A DNA stretch of 64,000 nt from assembly GCA_900546495.1 (NCBI GenBank), contig URDN01000002.1, forward strand, positions 62,001-126,000, in the 5' to 3' direction. The notes below the pieces were generated by a model that saw nothing but the letters and a program-made list of their open reading frames with translations, was not told where the DNA came from and did not search any database. Of this stretch, positions 1 through 8,673 are shown piece after piece; positions within the stretch are counted from its first letter, which is position 1; each line of letters opens with the position of its first letter. This DNA is from an uncultured Lachnospiraceae bacterium. GTDB lineage: Bacteria; Bacillota; Clostridia; Lachnospirales; Lachnospiraceae. Both the position numbers and the translations under genes were made by a program.

Positions 1-95
1 CTCAGATACAGCGCATATTCACTTTTCTGCTGTTTCAACAGCAATGCAAGCACCACTGCTCCTATACCAAGCATCGAAATCTGAATGATTCCCAC
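1..95 (-). CDS. spoIIIAD: Stage III sporulation protein AD (partial, N-terminus only)
   Basis: This is the first 31 codons of a gene that runs off the left edge. It starts with GTG after a strong ribosome binding site (GGAAGGGAG) and encodes a hydrophobic helix (VGIIQISMLGIGAVVLALLL). SpoIIIAD is a membrane subunit of the SpoIIIA-SpoIIQ channel that links mother cell and forespore during engulfment. Identity rests on the helix and on position: it lies 18 bp after spoIIIAC in the usual order AA-AB-AC-AD. Confidence 0.8.
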   Translation of the reverse strand, partial: MGIIQISMLGIGAVVLALLLKQQKSEYALYL

Positions 96-113
96 CGTAT
101 GCTCCCTTCCTTT

Positions 114-308
114 TTATAGTGAAAATAAATTTTTAATCTTATCAAACAGGTCATAAATATATGGCACGATCCAGAACAATACAATTACCAATCCTGTCAG
201 ACTGACCAGAAACGCATGCTCCTCTCTGCCACTGTGCTTTAAAACCTGTCCGATCACTGTGACCAGAATCCCCACCGCCGCTATTTTAAACAACAAATTG
301 ACATCCAT
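114..308 (-). CDS. spoIIIAC: Stage III sporulation protein AC
   Basis: A 64-residue protein with two membrane segments (about residues 5-25 and 30-52) separated by a short polar loop (KHSGREEHAF). Size and layout are those of SpoIIIAC, a small membrane subunit of the mother-cell/forespore feeding channel. It sits 38 bp downstream of spoIIIAB and 18 bp upstream of spoIIIAD, so it is in the spoIIIA operon. Family members are normally 60-70 residues, so it looks complete. Confidence 0.9.
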   Translation of the reverse strand: MDVNLLFKIAAVGILVTVIGQVLKHSGREEHAFLVSLTGLVIVLFWIVPYIYDLFDKIKNLFSL

Positions 309-346
309 ACATGTCCTCCTGTAACCTCATCCACCGCAAAAAACGC

Positions 347-868
347 TTAAACCAGAACCAATATCACAAAGATCCCAGCTGCCATCCCAAGATAACGGTA
401 AATACGTTTCTTCTCCTCCAACTCTTTCAACACCTGTTCCTGCATCCGCTGCAACCGTTTTGCACATCCCTTCAAATGTTGTTCCTGCTGCGTCTGATCC
501 AAAAAACCCAGATGTTTTCCGATCCGGCAGACCTCGTCCAATTCTTCCGCTTTCAAAAATAATTCTTTCTGCGCTTCCCGAAATGCCTGCTCCCAGATTG
601 TCACAAATTCTGTCCCGCTTCCTTTTTTCATCTGTTCTACAATATGTAGCAGCACAGCAGCAATCTCCGGTCGTACTTTCTTTTGCACCTGTAATAATGC
701 GTCCTGAATTGGAAGCCTCTCATATCGGATCTCCGCTGCCAGTAATTCCGTCATTTCAATCAATGATTCCAGCATTTTCCTATGTAAGTTTCCTGCCCTA
801 AATATCTCCCTGACAAATCCGACGCAAGCCACCAACACGCAGACACTTCCCGCCAATTTTAAAAACAT
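347..868 (-). CDS. spoIIIAB: Stage III sporulation protein AB
   Basis: A 173-residue protein with an N-terminal membrane helix (about 1-20), a long charged helical cytoplasmic part and a C-terminal membrane helix (about 155-173). This is the layout of SpoIIIAB, a GspF-like platform protein of the SpoIIIA complex. Its length matches Bacillus SpoIIIAB (about 170). It lies between spoIIIAA and spoIIIAC on the same strand and is expected to be expressed in the mother cell. Confidence 0.88.
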   Translation of the reverse strand: MFLKLAGSVCVLVACVGFVREIFRAGNLHRKMLESLIEMTELLAAEIRYERLPIQDALLQVQKKVRPEIAAVLLHIVEQMKKGSGTEFVTIWEQAFREAQKELFLKAEELDEVCRIGKHLGFLDQTQQEQHLKGCAKRLQRMQEQVLKELEEKKRIYRYLGMAAGIFVILVLV

Positions 869-941
869 ACATCCTCTTTTCTACAACCACCTTTATATTT
901 TATAAACAATAGCTTTCTTCCAAAATCATGTAATTCCATTT

Positions 942-1889
942 TCAATCCCACTTCCGGTAAATTTCATCAGCAGTTTTCACCTGATACCTTCTCTTTCCAT
1001 CTTCCTTCGAAATAACCACATATCTTCCAAACAGCTGCTCATCTCGACACTTGTCCCATCCAGGTTTTTGAAACAGCTCCTCCAGACTTCCCGCATGCAC
1101 CGTTGCCAGCAAATAACAGCCACACCGCAGGGCGTATTGCATGGCAGAAAAATCCTCCACTCCACCAATTTCATCCACTGCAAGAATTTCCGGTGCCATA
1201 CTGCGCACCAACAGCATCATTCCTTCCACTTTCGGGCATCCATCCAATACATCCGTTCGTATTCCAACATCATTTTGCGGAATTCCGTGTAAACATCCGG
1301 CGATCTCTGAACGCTCATCCACCAATCCAATCCGTTTCCCGGAATGCACTTCATCTCCATTCGAAAACAATCGAATCAAATCCCGTAAAAGCGTTGTTTT
1401 CCCAGTTCCCGGTGCAGATAACACAAGCGTATTTTCAGGCTCATCATTCTCCCATAACTGCTCGTACACTGTTTTTCCGCATTCTTTTCGTTCTCTGGCA
1501 ATACGAATGTTCAGATACAAAATCGGATAAATCCTTCCAATTGCCCCTGCTTTCTCCGTCACCTGACCGCACACACCAATTCGATGTCCTCCTTCCACTG
1601 TCAGAAATCCCTGCCGAACTTCCTCCTCATAGGCATAAAGAGAATACTGTGACATCAGCGTACTCATCTGCCGTAGATCTTCTGCCGTTACCGATAGGCA
1701 CTGCCTGTCCGGTAATCTTACCAACGTACCATTCTTCAAAAAATACGCTCCTCTTGCAGTGACCAGTTCTATCGGTTGATTCACCCGTACCCGAATTTCC
1801 TCCAGTTCTCCGGAAAACTTTTCAAAAATATCCGTCTCCAAAAAGTACTCCCTGATTCTTATAGGAAATAACCTTAAAATCTGCTCCAT
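942..1889 (-). CDS. spoIIIAA: Stage III sporulation protein AA (ATPase)
   Basis: SpoIIIAA is the cytoplasmic ATPase of the SpoIIIA-SpoIIQ complex, related to secretion ATPases. The Walker A motif (SAPGTGKTT) is seen near residue 160 and a Walker B-like stretch (EILAVDEIGG) near 235. The start at 1889 (MEQILRLFPIRI) is preferred because GGAGTG sits 7 nt upstream, giving 315 residues. An in-frame ATG at 1925 lacks a ribosome binding site. A sequence CATATATT on the minus strand (1938-1931) resembles a sigma-E -10 (CATACAHT) and would give a short leader to the 1889 start, but no clear -35 was found. Confidence 0.92.
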   Translation of the reverse strand: MEQILRLFPIRIREYFLETDIFEKFSGELEEIRVRVNQPIELVTARGAYFLKNGTLVRLPDRQCLSVTAEDLRQMSTLMSQYSLYAYEEEVRQGFLTVEGGHRIGVCGQVTEKAGAIGRIYPILYLNIRIARERKECGKTVYEQLWENDEPENTLVLSAPGTGKTTLLRDLIRLFSNGDEVHSGKRIGLVDERSEIAGCLHGIPQNDVGIRTDVLDGCPKVEGMMLLVRSMAPEILAVDEIGGVEDFSAMQYALRCGCYLLATVHAGSLEELFQKPGWDKCRDEQLFGRYVVISKEDGKRRYQVKTADEIYRKWD

Positions 1890-1966
1890 CGCATCACTCC
1901 ATCCGGTAATTTGTTGCATTACCATAGTCTAATATATGTGTTCCTGCTCATCTTAGAACAAAAAAA

Positions 1967-2012
1967 CTTCTGAAAAATATACCGCAGACTAAAACGTCTT
2001 ACTATTTTCTGT
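1967..2012 (-). repeat. Hairpin element with conserved core, copy 1 (short, degenerate)
   Basis: Read on the minus strand, the core is AAGACGTTTTAGTCTGCGG inside an A/T-rich imperfect stem. It matches the core of the neighbouring copy at 2051-2119 (AAGGCGTCTTAGCCTGC), with a compensating change in the small inner stem (GGC/GCC becomes AGAC/GTCT). It lies between rpsU and spoIIIAA. Confidence 0.5.
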
Positions 2013-2050
2013 GTCTATAGTTTTATATTGATTCACACCATAACTTAAAT

Positions 2051-2119
2051 AAAAAAATCCTGAAAAAAATATCCCTCCAAGGCGTCTTAGCCTGCAGGGA
2101 TATTTTTTCAAGATTTTTT
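2051..2119 (+). repeat. Hairpin element with conserved core, copy 2
   Basis: A long A/T-rich stem (arms 2051-2076 and 2096-2119) closes on the core CCAAGGCGTCTTAGCCTGC (2077-2095). The ends are A-rich and T-rich, so it could terminate transcription in either direction. The same core recurs at 1967, 9651, 11513, 17651 and 17877 with unrelated outer arms. Confidence 0.65.
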
Positions 2120-2170
2120 CTTCACTACCTGAATCTCAGCCACAAAAGAAGCTTACAAAAAAGCACGATA

Positions 2171-2198
2171 AAAGGACACTTCCACAGAAGTGTCCTTT
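2171..2198 (-). terminator. rpsU intrinsic terminator
   Basis: The inverted repeat AAAGGACACTTC / GAAGTGTCCTTT has a 4-nt loop and lies 15 bp past the rpsU stop codon. On the minus strand it is followed by a moderately T-rich stretch. Confidence 0.7.
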
Positions 2199-2212
2199 CA
2201 ATTAACTTTGAA

Positions 2213-2389
2213 CTAGTTGTATTTACGTTTTCTAGCTGCTTCAGATTTCTTTTTACGTTTTACGCTTGGTTTCTCGTAATGCTCTCTTTTACGAATCTCC
2301 TGCTGGATACCAGCTTTCGCACAGTTTCTCTTAAATCTGCGTAAAGCGCTATCTAAAGTCTCGTTCTCTTTTACGATTACATTTGACAT
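2213..2389 (-). CDS. rpsU: 30S ribosomal protein bS21
   Basis: A 58-residue, highly basic protein that begins MSNVIVKENETLDSALRRF and ends in an Arg/Lys-rich tail (KRKKKSEAARKRKYN). This is bS21, a small-subunit protein near the mRNA platform involved in translation initiation. Length and sequence are those of the Firmicute family. A ribosome binding site (GGAGG) lies upstream of the ATG at 2389. The gene stands alone between alaS and spoIIIAA with its own terminator. Confidence 0.96.
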   Translation of the reverse strand: MSNVIVKENETLDSALRRFKRNCAKAGIQQEIRKREHYEKPSVKRKKKSEAARKRKYN

Positions 2390-2619
2390 AGTCTCACACC
2401 TAACCTCCCTCCAGTTGCGTATTGTGCATATTCAACTGATTGGGTAATATTTTACTGCACTGCTTGACAATTATAATCATTTTTCGCAGATATGTCAATA
2501 GTTTTTTCAAACTTTTTTACACACTTTTGCGATTTTTTGTATAATTATGATTTTTTCTCTGCATTCAACTATTTTCTCACGCATGATCACCAGCTAAATA
2601 CAGAGAATGAAGTATCTTA

Positions 2620-5274
2620 TTATTTAATCTGACCTTCCAGTGCTTCTTTTGCTGCTGCAATTGCATCCGGAATTCCTGCCGGGTTCTTTCCGCCGGCCTG
2701 AGCCATATTCGGACGTCCGCCGCCGCCACCGCCAACTTTTGCAGCGATTGCTTTGATCAGGTTACCTGCATGTGCACCCTGTTTCATTGCACCGTCAGTT
2801 GCCATAGCTACCAGACTTACTTTTCCTTCATTTGAAGATGCCAGAACAACGACACCCTCACCAAGTTTCTCTTTTAACTGATCGCCCAGATCGCGAAGTC
2901 CGTTCATATCAACGTTCTCCAGAGCTGTTGCCAGAAGTTTTACACCTTTTACTTCCTCTACGCGATCCATAACATCGCCAAGTGCATCCTGTGCAGCTTT
3001 GCTCTTTAAGGACTCGTTCTCGCTGTGAAGTTCTTTTACTTCTGCCTGAAGATGCGTGATCTTCTCTGTCAGACCTGCTGCATTTGTTTTCAGTAATGCT
3101 GCTGCCTCATTGATGATCTCCTCTAATTTATCATAGTAAGCATACAATGCATCGGAAGTCAGAGCCTCAATACGTCTTACACCTGCTGCGATACCGGACT
3201 CAGATATGATCTTGAATGCGGAAATCTCGCTGGTATTTGCAACATGAGTACCACCACAGAGTTCGGTAGAAAAGTCACCCATTTTTACCACACGGACGGA
3301 ATCACCGTATTTCTCACCAAACAGTGCCATCGCACCTGTTTTCTTTGCTTCTTCTAGACTCATGATGCTTGTCTCAACCGGAAGTGCCTCTGCGATCTTC
3401 TCATTTACGATGGTCTCAACCTGTTTTAACTCTTCCTCTGTCATAGCAGAAAAATGAGAGAAGTCAAAACGCAGACGATCCGGATTTACATCAGAACCTT
3501 TCTGCTCTACATGAGAACCAAGTACGTTACGCAGTGCTTTCTGCAGTAAGTGAGTTGCACTGTGGTTCTTTGCGATCAGAGAACGTCTTTTTGCATCTAC
3601 TTCCAGAGTAACTGTATCACCGACTTTGATCATACCTTTTGTCACACGGCCAATGTGTCCGACTTTACCGCCAAGCATTTTTACAGTATCTTCTACACGG
3701 AACTCACCCTCTGCAGTACGGATATAACCGGTATCAGCGGTCTGTCCACCCATAGTTGCATAAAATGGAGTCTCCTTTACAAAAATGGTACCTGCTTCAC
3801 CATCAGTCAGTGCTTCTACGATCTCTGTCTCACTGGTCAGAACGGTTACCTCTGAATCATGGCGGAAACGGTCATATCCGATAAATGTTGTTGTAACAGA
3901 CGGATCGATCGCATCATACACAGTTGCATCTGCACCCATATAGTTTGTTACTTTTCGTGCGTTACGTGCTTTGGTACGCTGTTCTTCCATGGCTGCCTCA
4001 AAGCCTTCCTGATCAATGGTAAAGCCTTTTTCTTCCAGGATTTCTTCGGTCAGATCTACCGGGAATCCGTAAGTGTCATACAGACGAAATGCATCTTCTC
4101 CGGAAAGAACTTTCTTCCCTTCTTTTTCCATCTCTGCCTGCATGTCAGCCAGGATTGCAAGTCCCTGATCGATAGTTTTATTAAATTTTTCCTCTTCCTG
4201 TGTCAGTACACGGAAAATGAATTCTTTTTTCTCTTCCAGTTCCGGATAACCGTCTTTGCTCTCGTTGATAACAGTTTTGCTCAGTTCTGCCAGGAACAGT
4301 CCGTCGATACCAAGCATTTTACCATGTCTTGCCGCACGACGGATCAGACGACGAAGTACATAGCCTCTGCCCTCGTTGGTCGGCATGATACCGTCAGATA
4401 CCATGAATGTAGCAGAACGGATATGATCTGTGATCAGACGGATAGATACGTCATCCAGTGCATCTGTCTGGTAAGTTTTGTGAGACATTTCACATACTTT
4501 GTCACGGATTGCTTTCATTGTATCAATATCAAATACGGAATCTACATCCTGCATAACAACGGCCAGACGTTCAAGTCCCATACCGGTATCGATATTTTTA
4601 TTTTCTAATTCTTCGTAATTTCCTTTTCCATCACCGTTGAACTGTGTAAATACGTTGTTCCATACTTCCATAAAACGATCACAGTCACAGCCTACTTTAC
4701 AGTCCGGGCTGCCACAGCCATATTTCTCTCCACGGTCATAGTAAATCTCAGAACATGGACCGCAAGGACCTGCGCCATGCTCCCAGAAGTTATCGCACTC
4801 CCCGTTTTCATCACGGTAAAAGCGTGTGATCTTCTCTGCCGGTACACCGACCTCTTTTGTCCAGATTTCAAATGCTTCCTCATCCTCTCCGTAAATAGAC
4901 GGATACAGGCGCTCCGGATCTAACTCCAGAACTTTTGTTAAAAATTCCCAGGACCATGCGATTGCTTCATGTTTGAAATAATCACCAAAAGAAAAGTTAC
5001 CAAGCATCTCGAAAAAGGTCAGATGACGTGCTGTCTTTCCTACGTTTTCAATATCACCGGTACGGATACATTTCTGGCAGGTGGAAACTCTGCGCTTCGG
5101 CGGAATTTCTGCTCCTGTAAAATAAGGTTTTAACGGTGCCATTCCTGCATTGATCAGCAGCAGACTGTTGTCATTATGCGGGATCAGCGAAAAACTTTTC
5201 ATAACAAGATGATCTTTGCTTTTGAAAAAGTCAAGATACATTCTTCGTAATTCATTTACACCATACTTTTTCAC
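2620..5274 (-). CDS. alaS: Alanyl-tRNA synthetase
   Basis: Class II synthetase that charges tRNA-Ala. The 884 residues cover the aminoacylation domain (FFKSKDHLVMKSFSLIP at the N-terminus), a Cys-rich insertion (CGSPDCKVGCDCDR, near 190), the editing domain with HSATHLL (near 575) and CGGTH (near 675), and a glycine-rich C-terminal domain (VGGGGGGRPNMAQAGG). The length is normal for the family. The leader of about 150 nt holds a two-hairpin repeat (5308-5382). No T-box motif was found, so regulation by uncharged tRNA through a T-box is not supported here. Confidence 0.97.
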   Translation of the reverse strand: MKKYGVNELRRMYLDFFKSKDHLVMKSFSLIPHNDNSLLLINAGMAPLKPYFTGAEIPPKRRVSTCQKCIRTGDIENVGKTARHLTFFEMLGNFSFGDYFKHEAIAWSWEFLTKVLELDPERLYPSIYGEDEEAFEIWTKEVGVPAEKITRFYRDENGECDNFWEHGAGPCGPCSEIYYDRGEKYGCGSPDCKVGCDCDRFMEVWNNVFTQFNGDGKGNYEELENKNIDTGMGLERLAVVMQDVDSVFDIDTMKAIRDKVCEMSHKTYQTDALDDVSIRLITDHIRSATFMVSDGIMPTNEGRGYVLRRLIRRAARHGKMLGIDGLFLAELSKTVINESKDGYPELEEKKEFIFRVLTQEEEKFNKTIDQGLAILADMQAEMEKEGKKVLSGEDAFRLYDTYGFPVDLTEEILEEKGFTIDQEGFEAAMEEQRTKARNARKVTNYMGADATVYDAIDPSVTTTFIGYDRFRHDSEVTVLTSETEIVEALTDGEAGTIFVKETPFYATMGGQTADTGYIRTAEGEFRVEDTVKMLGGKVGHIGRVTKGMIKVGDTVTLEVDAKRRSLIAKNHSATHLLQKALRNVLGSHVEQKGSDVNPDRLRFDFSHFSAMTEEELKQVETIVNEKIAEALPVETSIMSLEEAKKTGAMALFGEKYGDSVRVVKMGDFSTELCGGTHVANTSEISAFKIISESGIAAGVRRIEALTSDALYAYYDKLEEIINEAAALLKTNAAGLTEKITHLQAEVKELHSENESLKSKAAQDALGDVMDRVEEVKGVKLLATALENVDMNGLRDLGDQLKEKLGEGVVVLASSNEGKVSLVAMATDGAMKQGAHAGNLIKAIAAKVGGGGGGRPNMAQAGGKNPAGIPDAIAAAKEALEGQIK

Positions 5275-5307
5275 TCTCGTGTTCCTCCATCTATGTGTTT
5301 ATTTTGA

Positions 5308-5382
5308 AGTAAAGCAGATATTCACAATCCGCTCTCGCTACTTACTCAATGAACGCAGCCGCTCTGCTTATTCTGCGTTCAA
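5308..5382 (+). repeat. Two-hairpin dispersed repeat, copy 1 (alaS leader)
   Basis: Hairpin one is GCAGATATTCACAATCCGC (5314-5332). After the linker CTCGCTACTTACTC comes hairpin two, GAACGCAG / CTGCGTTC (5351-5358 and 5373-5380). Related copies lie at 20133, 53122 and 56671, all in the same orientation. Confidence 0.6.
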
Positions 5383-5429
5383 ATTCATTTATGCAATCAC
5401 TGAAAACAGTATAATTACACACTCTTATC

Positions 5430-5458
5430 ATAATATCATAGCATTTCTTCCTTGTAAA
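5430..5458 (-). promoter_or_regulatory. Predicted sigma-A promoter of alaS
   Basis: On the minus strand, TTTACA (5458-5453), a 17-bp spacer and TATTAT (5435-5430). The start site would be near 5423, leaving a ~150-nt leader that contains the two-hairpin repeat. Confidence 0.5.
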
Positions 5459-5555
5459 GCGATGCATTATTTTATCTCCCTTCCAATTCAGGCTGAAATA
5501 ATTACTCCGGAAAAATGCACATTAATTTTGAAAAAACAGCCAATATACTCTCCCA

Positions 5556-6863
5556 CTATTCCTTACCCGGGAGAAATTTCCCACGTTTTTTCATATGTAT
5601 CATTTTGTATACAAAGCCCTTGTTGTCCGGATTGGTACGAAGCGCCACAGGAACCGGCACACAACCACCCACCATGGACGCCAGCAGCATCCAGCCAAAA
5701 TTTTTCATCGGGAAAAAGACCAGAGAAAGTGCCAATGCTCCAAGCGGCTGCTGCAATACCGTTCCTATCAAAGCTCCCGTTACCAGTATTACACTGACAA
5801 TCTCATTGGTATGAAAAATCGCTGCAAATCCATATCCAATGCTAAATCCGCTGAAGATCATCGGAAAGAAATGCCCGCCTCTCCAGCCGGAAGCAATGCA
5901 GACATTTGTCAAAAACAGCTTCACAACACCAATCAGGATCATCAGATACGGTGTATATTTCAAATACTCATACTGCATAGCCTGAATATCGCTGCCGCCG
6001 GAAAACATAGTCATCGGAAGCGCTGTTCCGATCAGACCAAGAATCAGTCCGCCAAGTACCGCATTTAAAACGGCCAGATGCTTCTCCCTCATTTTTCCAA
6101 AGAACCAGTTACTGAGTTTCTGAAAAATCAGGAACAGATAACCTGTAGCAATCCCCACAACAATCAACAGAATGACGGCTAATTTGTCTCTCAAAACCAG
6201 CACACCGCCCTGTAAATGTGGTACAGACAGACATCTGCCAAAAATCAGATTCAACAGTTCATATACCGCAAGTCCGGTCAGACCTGCCGTCACACCTGCT
6301 GCAACCTGCTCTTTCCGCTTCCATTCAATTTTTCCTTTGTCGTATACAATCTGATCCGGTGGCAAAAATAGTCCTGCTGCCATTACCCGAAACAGTTCTT
6401 TTTTCATAATATAAGGATTTCCGGCAAGGAGCGTGTCCATCTTCCAACGTGCCAGTCCAAACTGATCCATCGCCCAGCAGCAAAGTCCAAGCAGGAGACT
6501 TACCAGACCGGATTCCGGTCCTACCGCACCACCGAAAAACAGGGACAGAAAGGACGCTGCCACGATCATCGGCAGTTTTCGATACGGATAGGTTCCAGTA
6601 TCCTTGACTCGTTTGACAGAATCTGCCATCCGCTCCGGATACGGTCCGTATACCCTGTGAAACAGTCCGATCGCCACACCGCCTGCCAGACACATCAGAA
6701 TCGTATAATACCGTGAATCTATGTACGCCGGAATCATTTCCCAGATGACCGTAATTCCTACATTTGCGATTTTCAGATACAGCCATACCAGACCGGCGAT
6801 CACAGCACCTGTCAGTGCTATAAAACACAAAAACAGGCTGCTGTTACTCATTTGTTTTTTCAT
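5556..6863 (-). CDS. ClC-family chloride channel or chloride/proton antiporter
   Basis: A 435-residue integral membrane protein with about ten hydrophobic segments. ClC signatures are GGAVGPESGL (near residue 112, GxEGP-like selectivity loop, here GPESG) and SGWRGGHFFPMIFSG (near 330, G[KR]xGPxxxG-like). It probably moves chloride across the membrane, often for acid resistance. Whether it is a channel or an antiporter cannot be told from sequence alone. Its start overlaps the rnhA stop by 4 bp (ATGA), so the two are translationally coupled. Confidence 0.85.
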   Translation of the reverse strand: MKKQMSNSSLFLCFIALTGAVIAGLVWLYLKIANVGITVIWEMIPAYIDSRYYTILMCLAGGVAIGLFHRVYGPYPERMADSVKRVKDTGTYPYRKLPMIVAASFLSLFFGGAVGPESGLVSLLLGLCCWAMDQFGLARWKMDTLLAGNPYIMKKELFRVMAAGLFLPPDQIVYDKGKIEWKRKEQVAAGVTAGLTGLAVYELLNLIFGRCLSVPHLQGGVLVLRDKLAVILLIVVGIATGYLFLIFQKLSNWFFGKMREKHLAVLNAVLGGLILGLIGTALPMTMFSGGSDIQAMQYEYLKYTPYLMILIGVVKLFLTNVCIASGWRGGHFFPMIFSGFSIGYGFAAIFHTNEIVSVILVTGALIGTVLQQPLGALALSLVFFPMKNFGWMLLASMVGGCVPVPVALRTNPDNKGFVYKMIHMKKRGKFLPGKE

Positions 6864-7336
6864 TCTGTTATCTCATCCTCCAACAGATTACCACCGTCTG
6901 CTGCTGTTGTTGCTAGACGGTCGCAACGCTCATTCTCCGGATGTCCGTCATGTCCTTTCACCCAGTGAAATGTTACCTGATGCGGTTCCATCGCCACCAA
7001 AAGCCTGCTCCACAGATCTTTGTTTTTTACCGGAGATTTGTCCGATTTTTTCCAGCCACGCTTCAACCAGCCATCGATCCAATGTTGGTTAAAGGCATCT
7101 GTCAGATATTTGGAATCGGAATACAGTTCCACCTGACAAGGCTTTACCAATGCCTCCAGTCCCACGATTGCCGCCATCAGTTCCATGCGGTTATTTGTTG
7201 TCTTGCGGTATCCGGCGCTTAATTCGCGTTCATGCAATTTACCTGCTGAATCGATAAACTGTAAAACGGCACCGTATCCGCCCGGTCCGTCCGGATTCCC
7301 CCGGGCAGCACCGTCAGTATATAATGTTACTTTCAT
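6860..7336 (-). CDS. rnhA: Ribonuclease HI
   Basis: Cleaves the RNA strand of RNA-DNA hybrids. The 158 residues show the fold and catalytic acids of RNase HI: YTDGAARGNPGP-like N-terminus (Asp near 8), Glu in NRMELMAA, Asp in YSDSKYL, and HWVKGHDGHPENERCD with the final His and Asp. The length is typical of E. coli-type RNase HI. It lies 5 bp after the amidohydrolase gene and overlaps the ClC gene. Confidence 0.95.
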   Translation of the reverse strand: MKVTLYTDGAARGNPDGPGGYGAVLQFIDSAGKLHERELSAGYRKTTNNRMELMAAIVGLEALVKPCQVELYSDSKYLTDAFNQHWIDGWLKRGWKKSDKSPVKNKDLWSRLLVAMEPHQVTFHWVKGHDGHPENERCDRLATTAADGGNLLEDEITE

Positions 7337-7341
7337 AAATT

Positions 7342-8649
7342 TTATCCTTCCATAGAACGAATAATACGGTTCGCTTCTTTATAAATATCAGCCGGCTCAA
7401 ATCCGATGGAGAATTTCTGATCTTCATACAGGATTTTTCCGTTTACCATGGTCAGCTTCACGTTCTGTTTGCTTCCGCTGTATACAAGATTTTTCACAAT
7501 ATTATTTTCCGGCTGCATGTTCGGCTGCTGCAGATCGATCATGATCAAATCTGCTTTCTTGCCTGCTGCCAGACAATCACAGTTGTCCAGTCCCATAGCA
7601 TGGGCACCGCCTGTAGTAGCCATATATAAAATCTTGTCTGCACTGATACATTCTGCATCCATTTCGCGTACCTTTGCAAGCGCACTTGCCAGAAACATTT
7701 CCTTAAACATATCCAGACTGTTGTTGCTGGCCGGTCCGTCTGTACCAATCGCCACAGGGATACCTTCCTCCACAAACCGTTTCAGAGGTGCAATTCCGCT
7801 TGCCAGTTTCAGGTTGGAAGCCGGGCAGGTTACGGCAGTCAGCTGACGTTTCTTAAAGATTTCAAAATCTTTGTCATCAAAGTATACACAGTGGTATCCG
7901 CCACCGCCATACTCATACATGCCAAGTTCTTCGGTTAACTGTGTCGGTGTCTTGCCATAACGTTCCAGACACTCTTTCAACTCATTCTGTGTCTCAGAAT
8001 TGTGCAGGAATACCGGAGATTTATATTTGTGCGCCAGATCTGTGATTTCTTTCATCAGATCCATTTTTGTGGTGTATTCCGCATGGAAACCGATCATAAA
8101 AGAAGTCAGATCACTGGTCTCATTGACTTTCAGGTAATTCTCCTCAACAACTGCTGCGCTTCCGCCAAAACTGTTGACACCAGATACCTGAACTGCACGG
8201 AATCCACACTGTGCTGCCACCTGTGCATACACCGGTGGAAAATAACACATATCAAAACTTGTGGTGATACCGCTGGTCAGATATTCCATGATACCAAGCA
8301 CTTCCAATGGACGGATATTTTCCGTATCCAGCTTGTCCTCCTTTGGAAAACACATCTGATATAACCACTCCTGCAGTGGCAGATCGTCCGCATAGGAACG
8401 TAAAAATGTCATATACGTATGTGCATGGGCATTTTTAAATCCCGGCATAAGCAGATTGCCTTTTACATCAATCTCACGTTCCCATACCGGCTGCTCCAGC
8501 TTCCGTTCTGCGCAGATTTCTACCGGATTTTTACTTTCTCCCACATAACAGATGGAGTCTCCATTTACCCAGAGTTCTCCATGGATGATTTCAAACTGTT
8601 CCTGCTCATTTAAAATCAGGATTTTTGCATTATAAAAACGAATGTTCAT
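7342..8649 (-). CDS. Amidohydrolase of the SAH/MTA deaminase (TrzA/MtaD) family
   Basis: A 435-residue metal-dependent hydrolase. Metal ligands are seen as HAHTYMTFLRS (HxH near residue 76), a His in MIGFHAEYT, a His in FLHNSETQ and Asp in IGTDGPASNN (near 305). Family members deaminate S-adenosylhomocysteine, methylthioadenosine, guanine or related purines. The neighbouring purine nucleoside phosphorylase (24 bp upstream) supports a purine-salvage role. The exact substrate cannot be fixed from sequence. Confidence 0.8.
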   Translation of the reverse strand: MNIRFYNAKILILNEQEQFEIIHGELWVNGDSICYVGESKNPVEICAERKLEQPVWEREIDVKGNLLMPGFKNAHAHTYMTFLRSYADDLPLQEWLYQMCFPKEDKLDTENIRPLEVLGIMEYLTSGITTSFDMCYFPPVYAQVAAQCGFRAVQVSGVNSFGGSAAVVEENYLKVNETSDLTSFMIGFHAEYTTKMDLMKEITDLAHKYKSPVFLHNSETQNELKECLERYGKTPTQLTEELGMYEYGGGGYHCVYFDDKDFEIFKKRQLTAVTCPASNLKLASGIAPLKRFVEEGIPVAIGTDGPASNNSLDMFKEMFLASALAKVREMDAECISADKILYMATTGGAHAMGLDNCDCLAAGKKADLIMIDLQQPNMQPENNIVKNLVYSGSKQNVKLTMVNGKILYEDQKFSIGFEPADIYKEANRIIRSMEG

Positions 8650-8673
8650 CTTCTTTCCTTTCTCGTATTCTTT

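Noticed and set aside
5275..5460. T-box leader for alaS
   Set aside because: No GGTACCGCG-like core or terminator stem; the leader only holds the dispersed two-hairpin repeat.
5604..5616. TTTGTATACAAA palindrome as a regulator site
   Set aside because: It lies inside the 3' coding end of the ClC gene, far from any promoter, and is explained by coding sequence.
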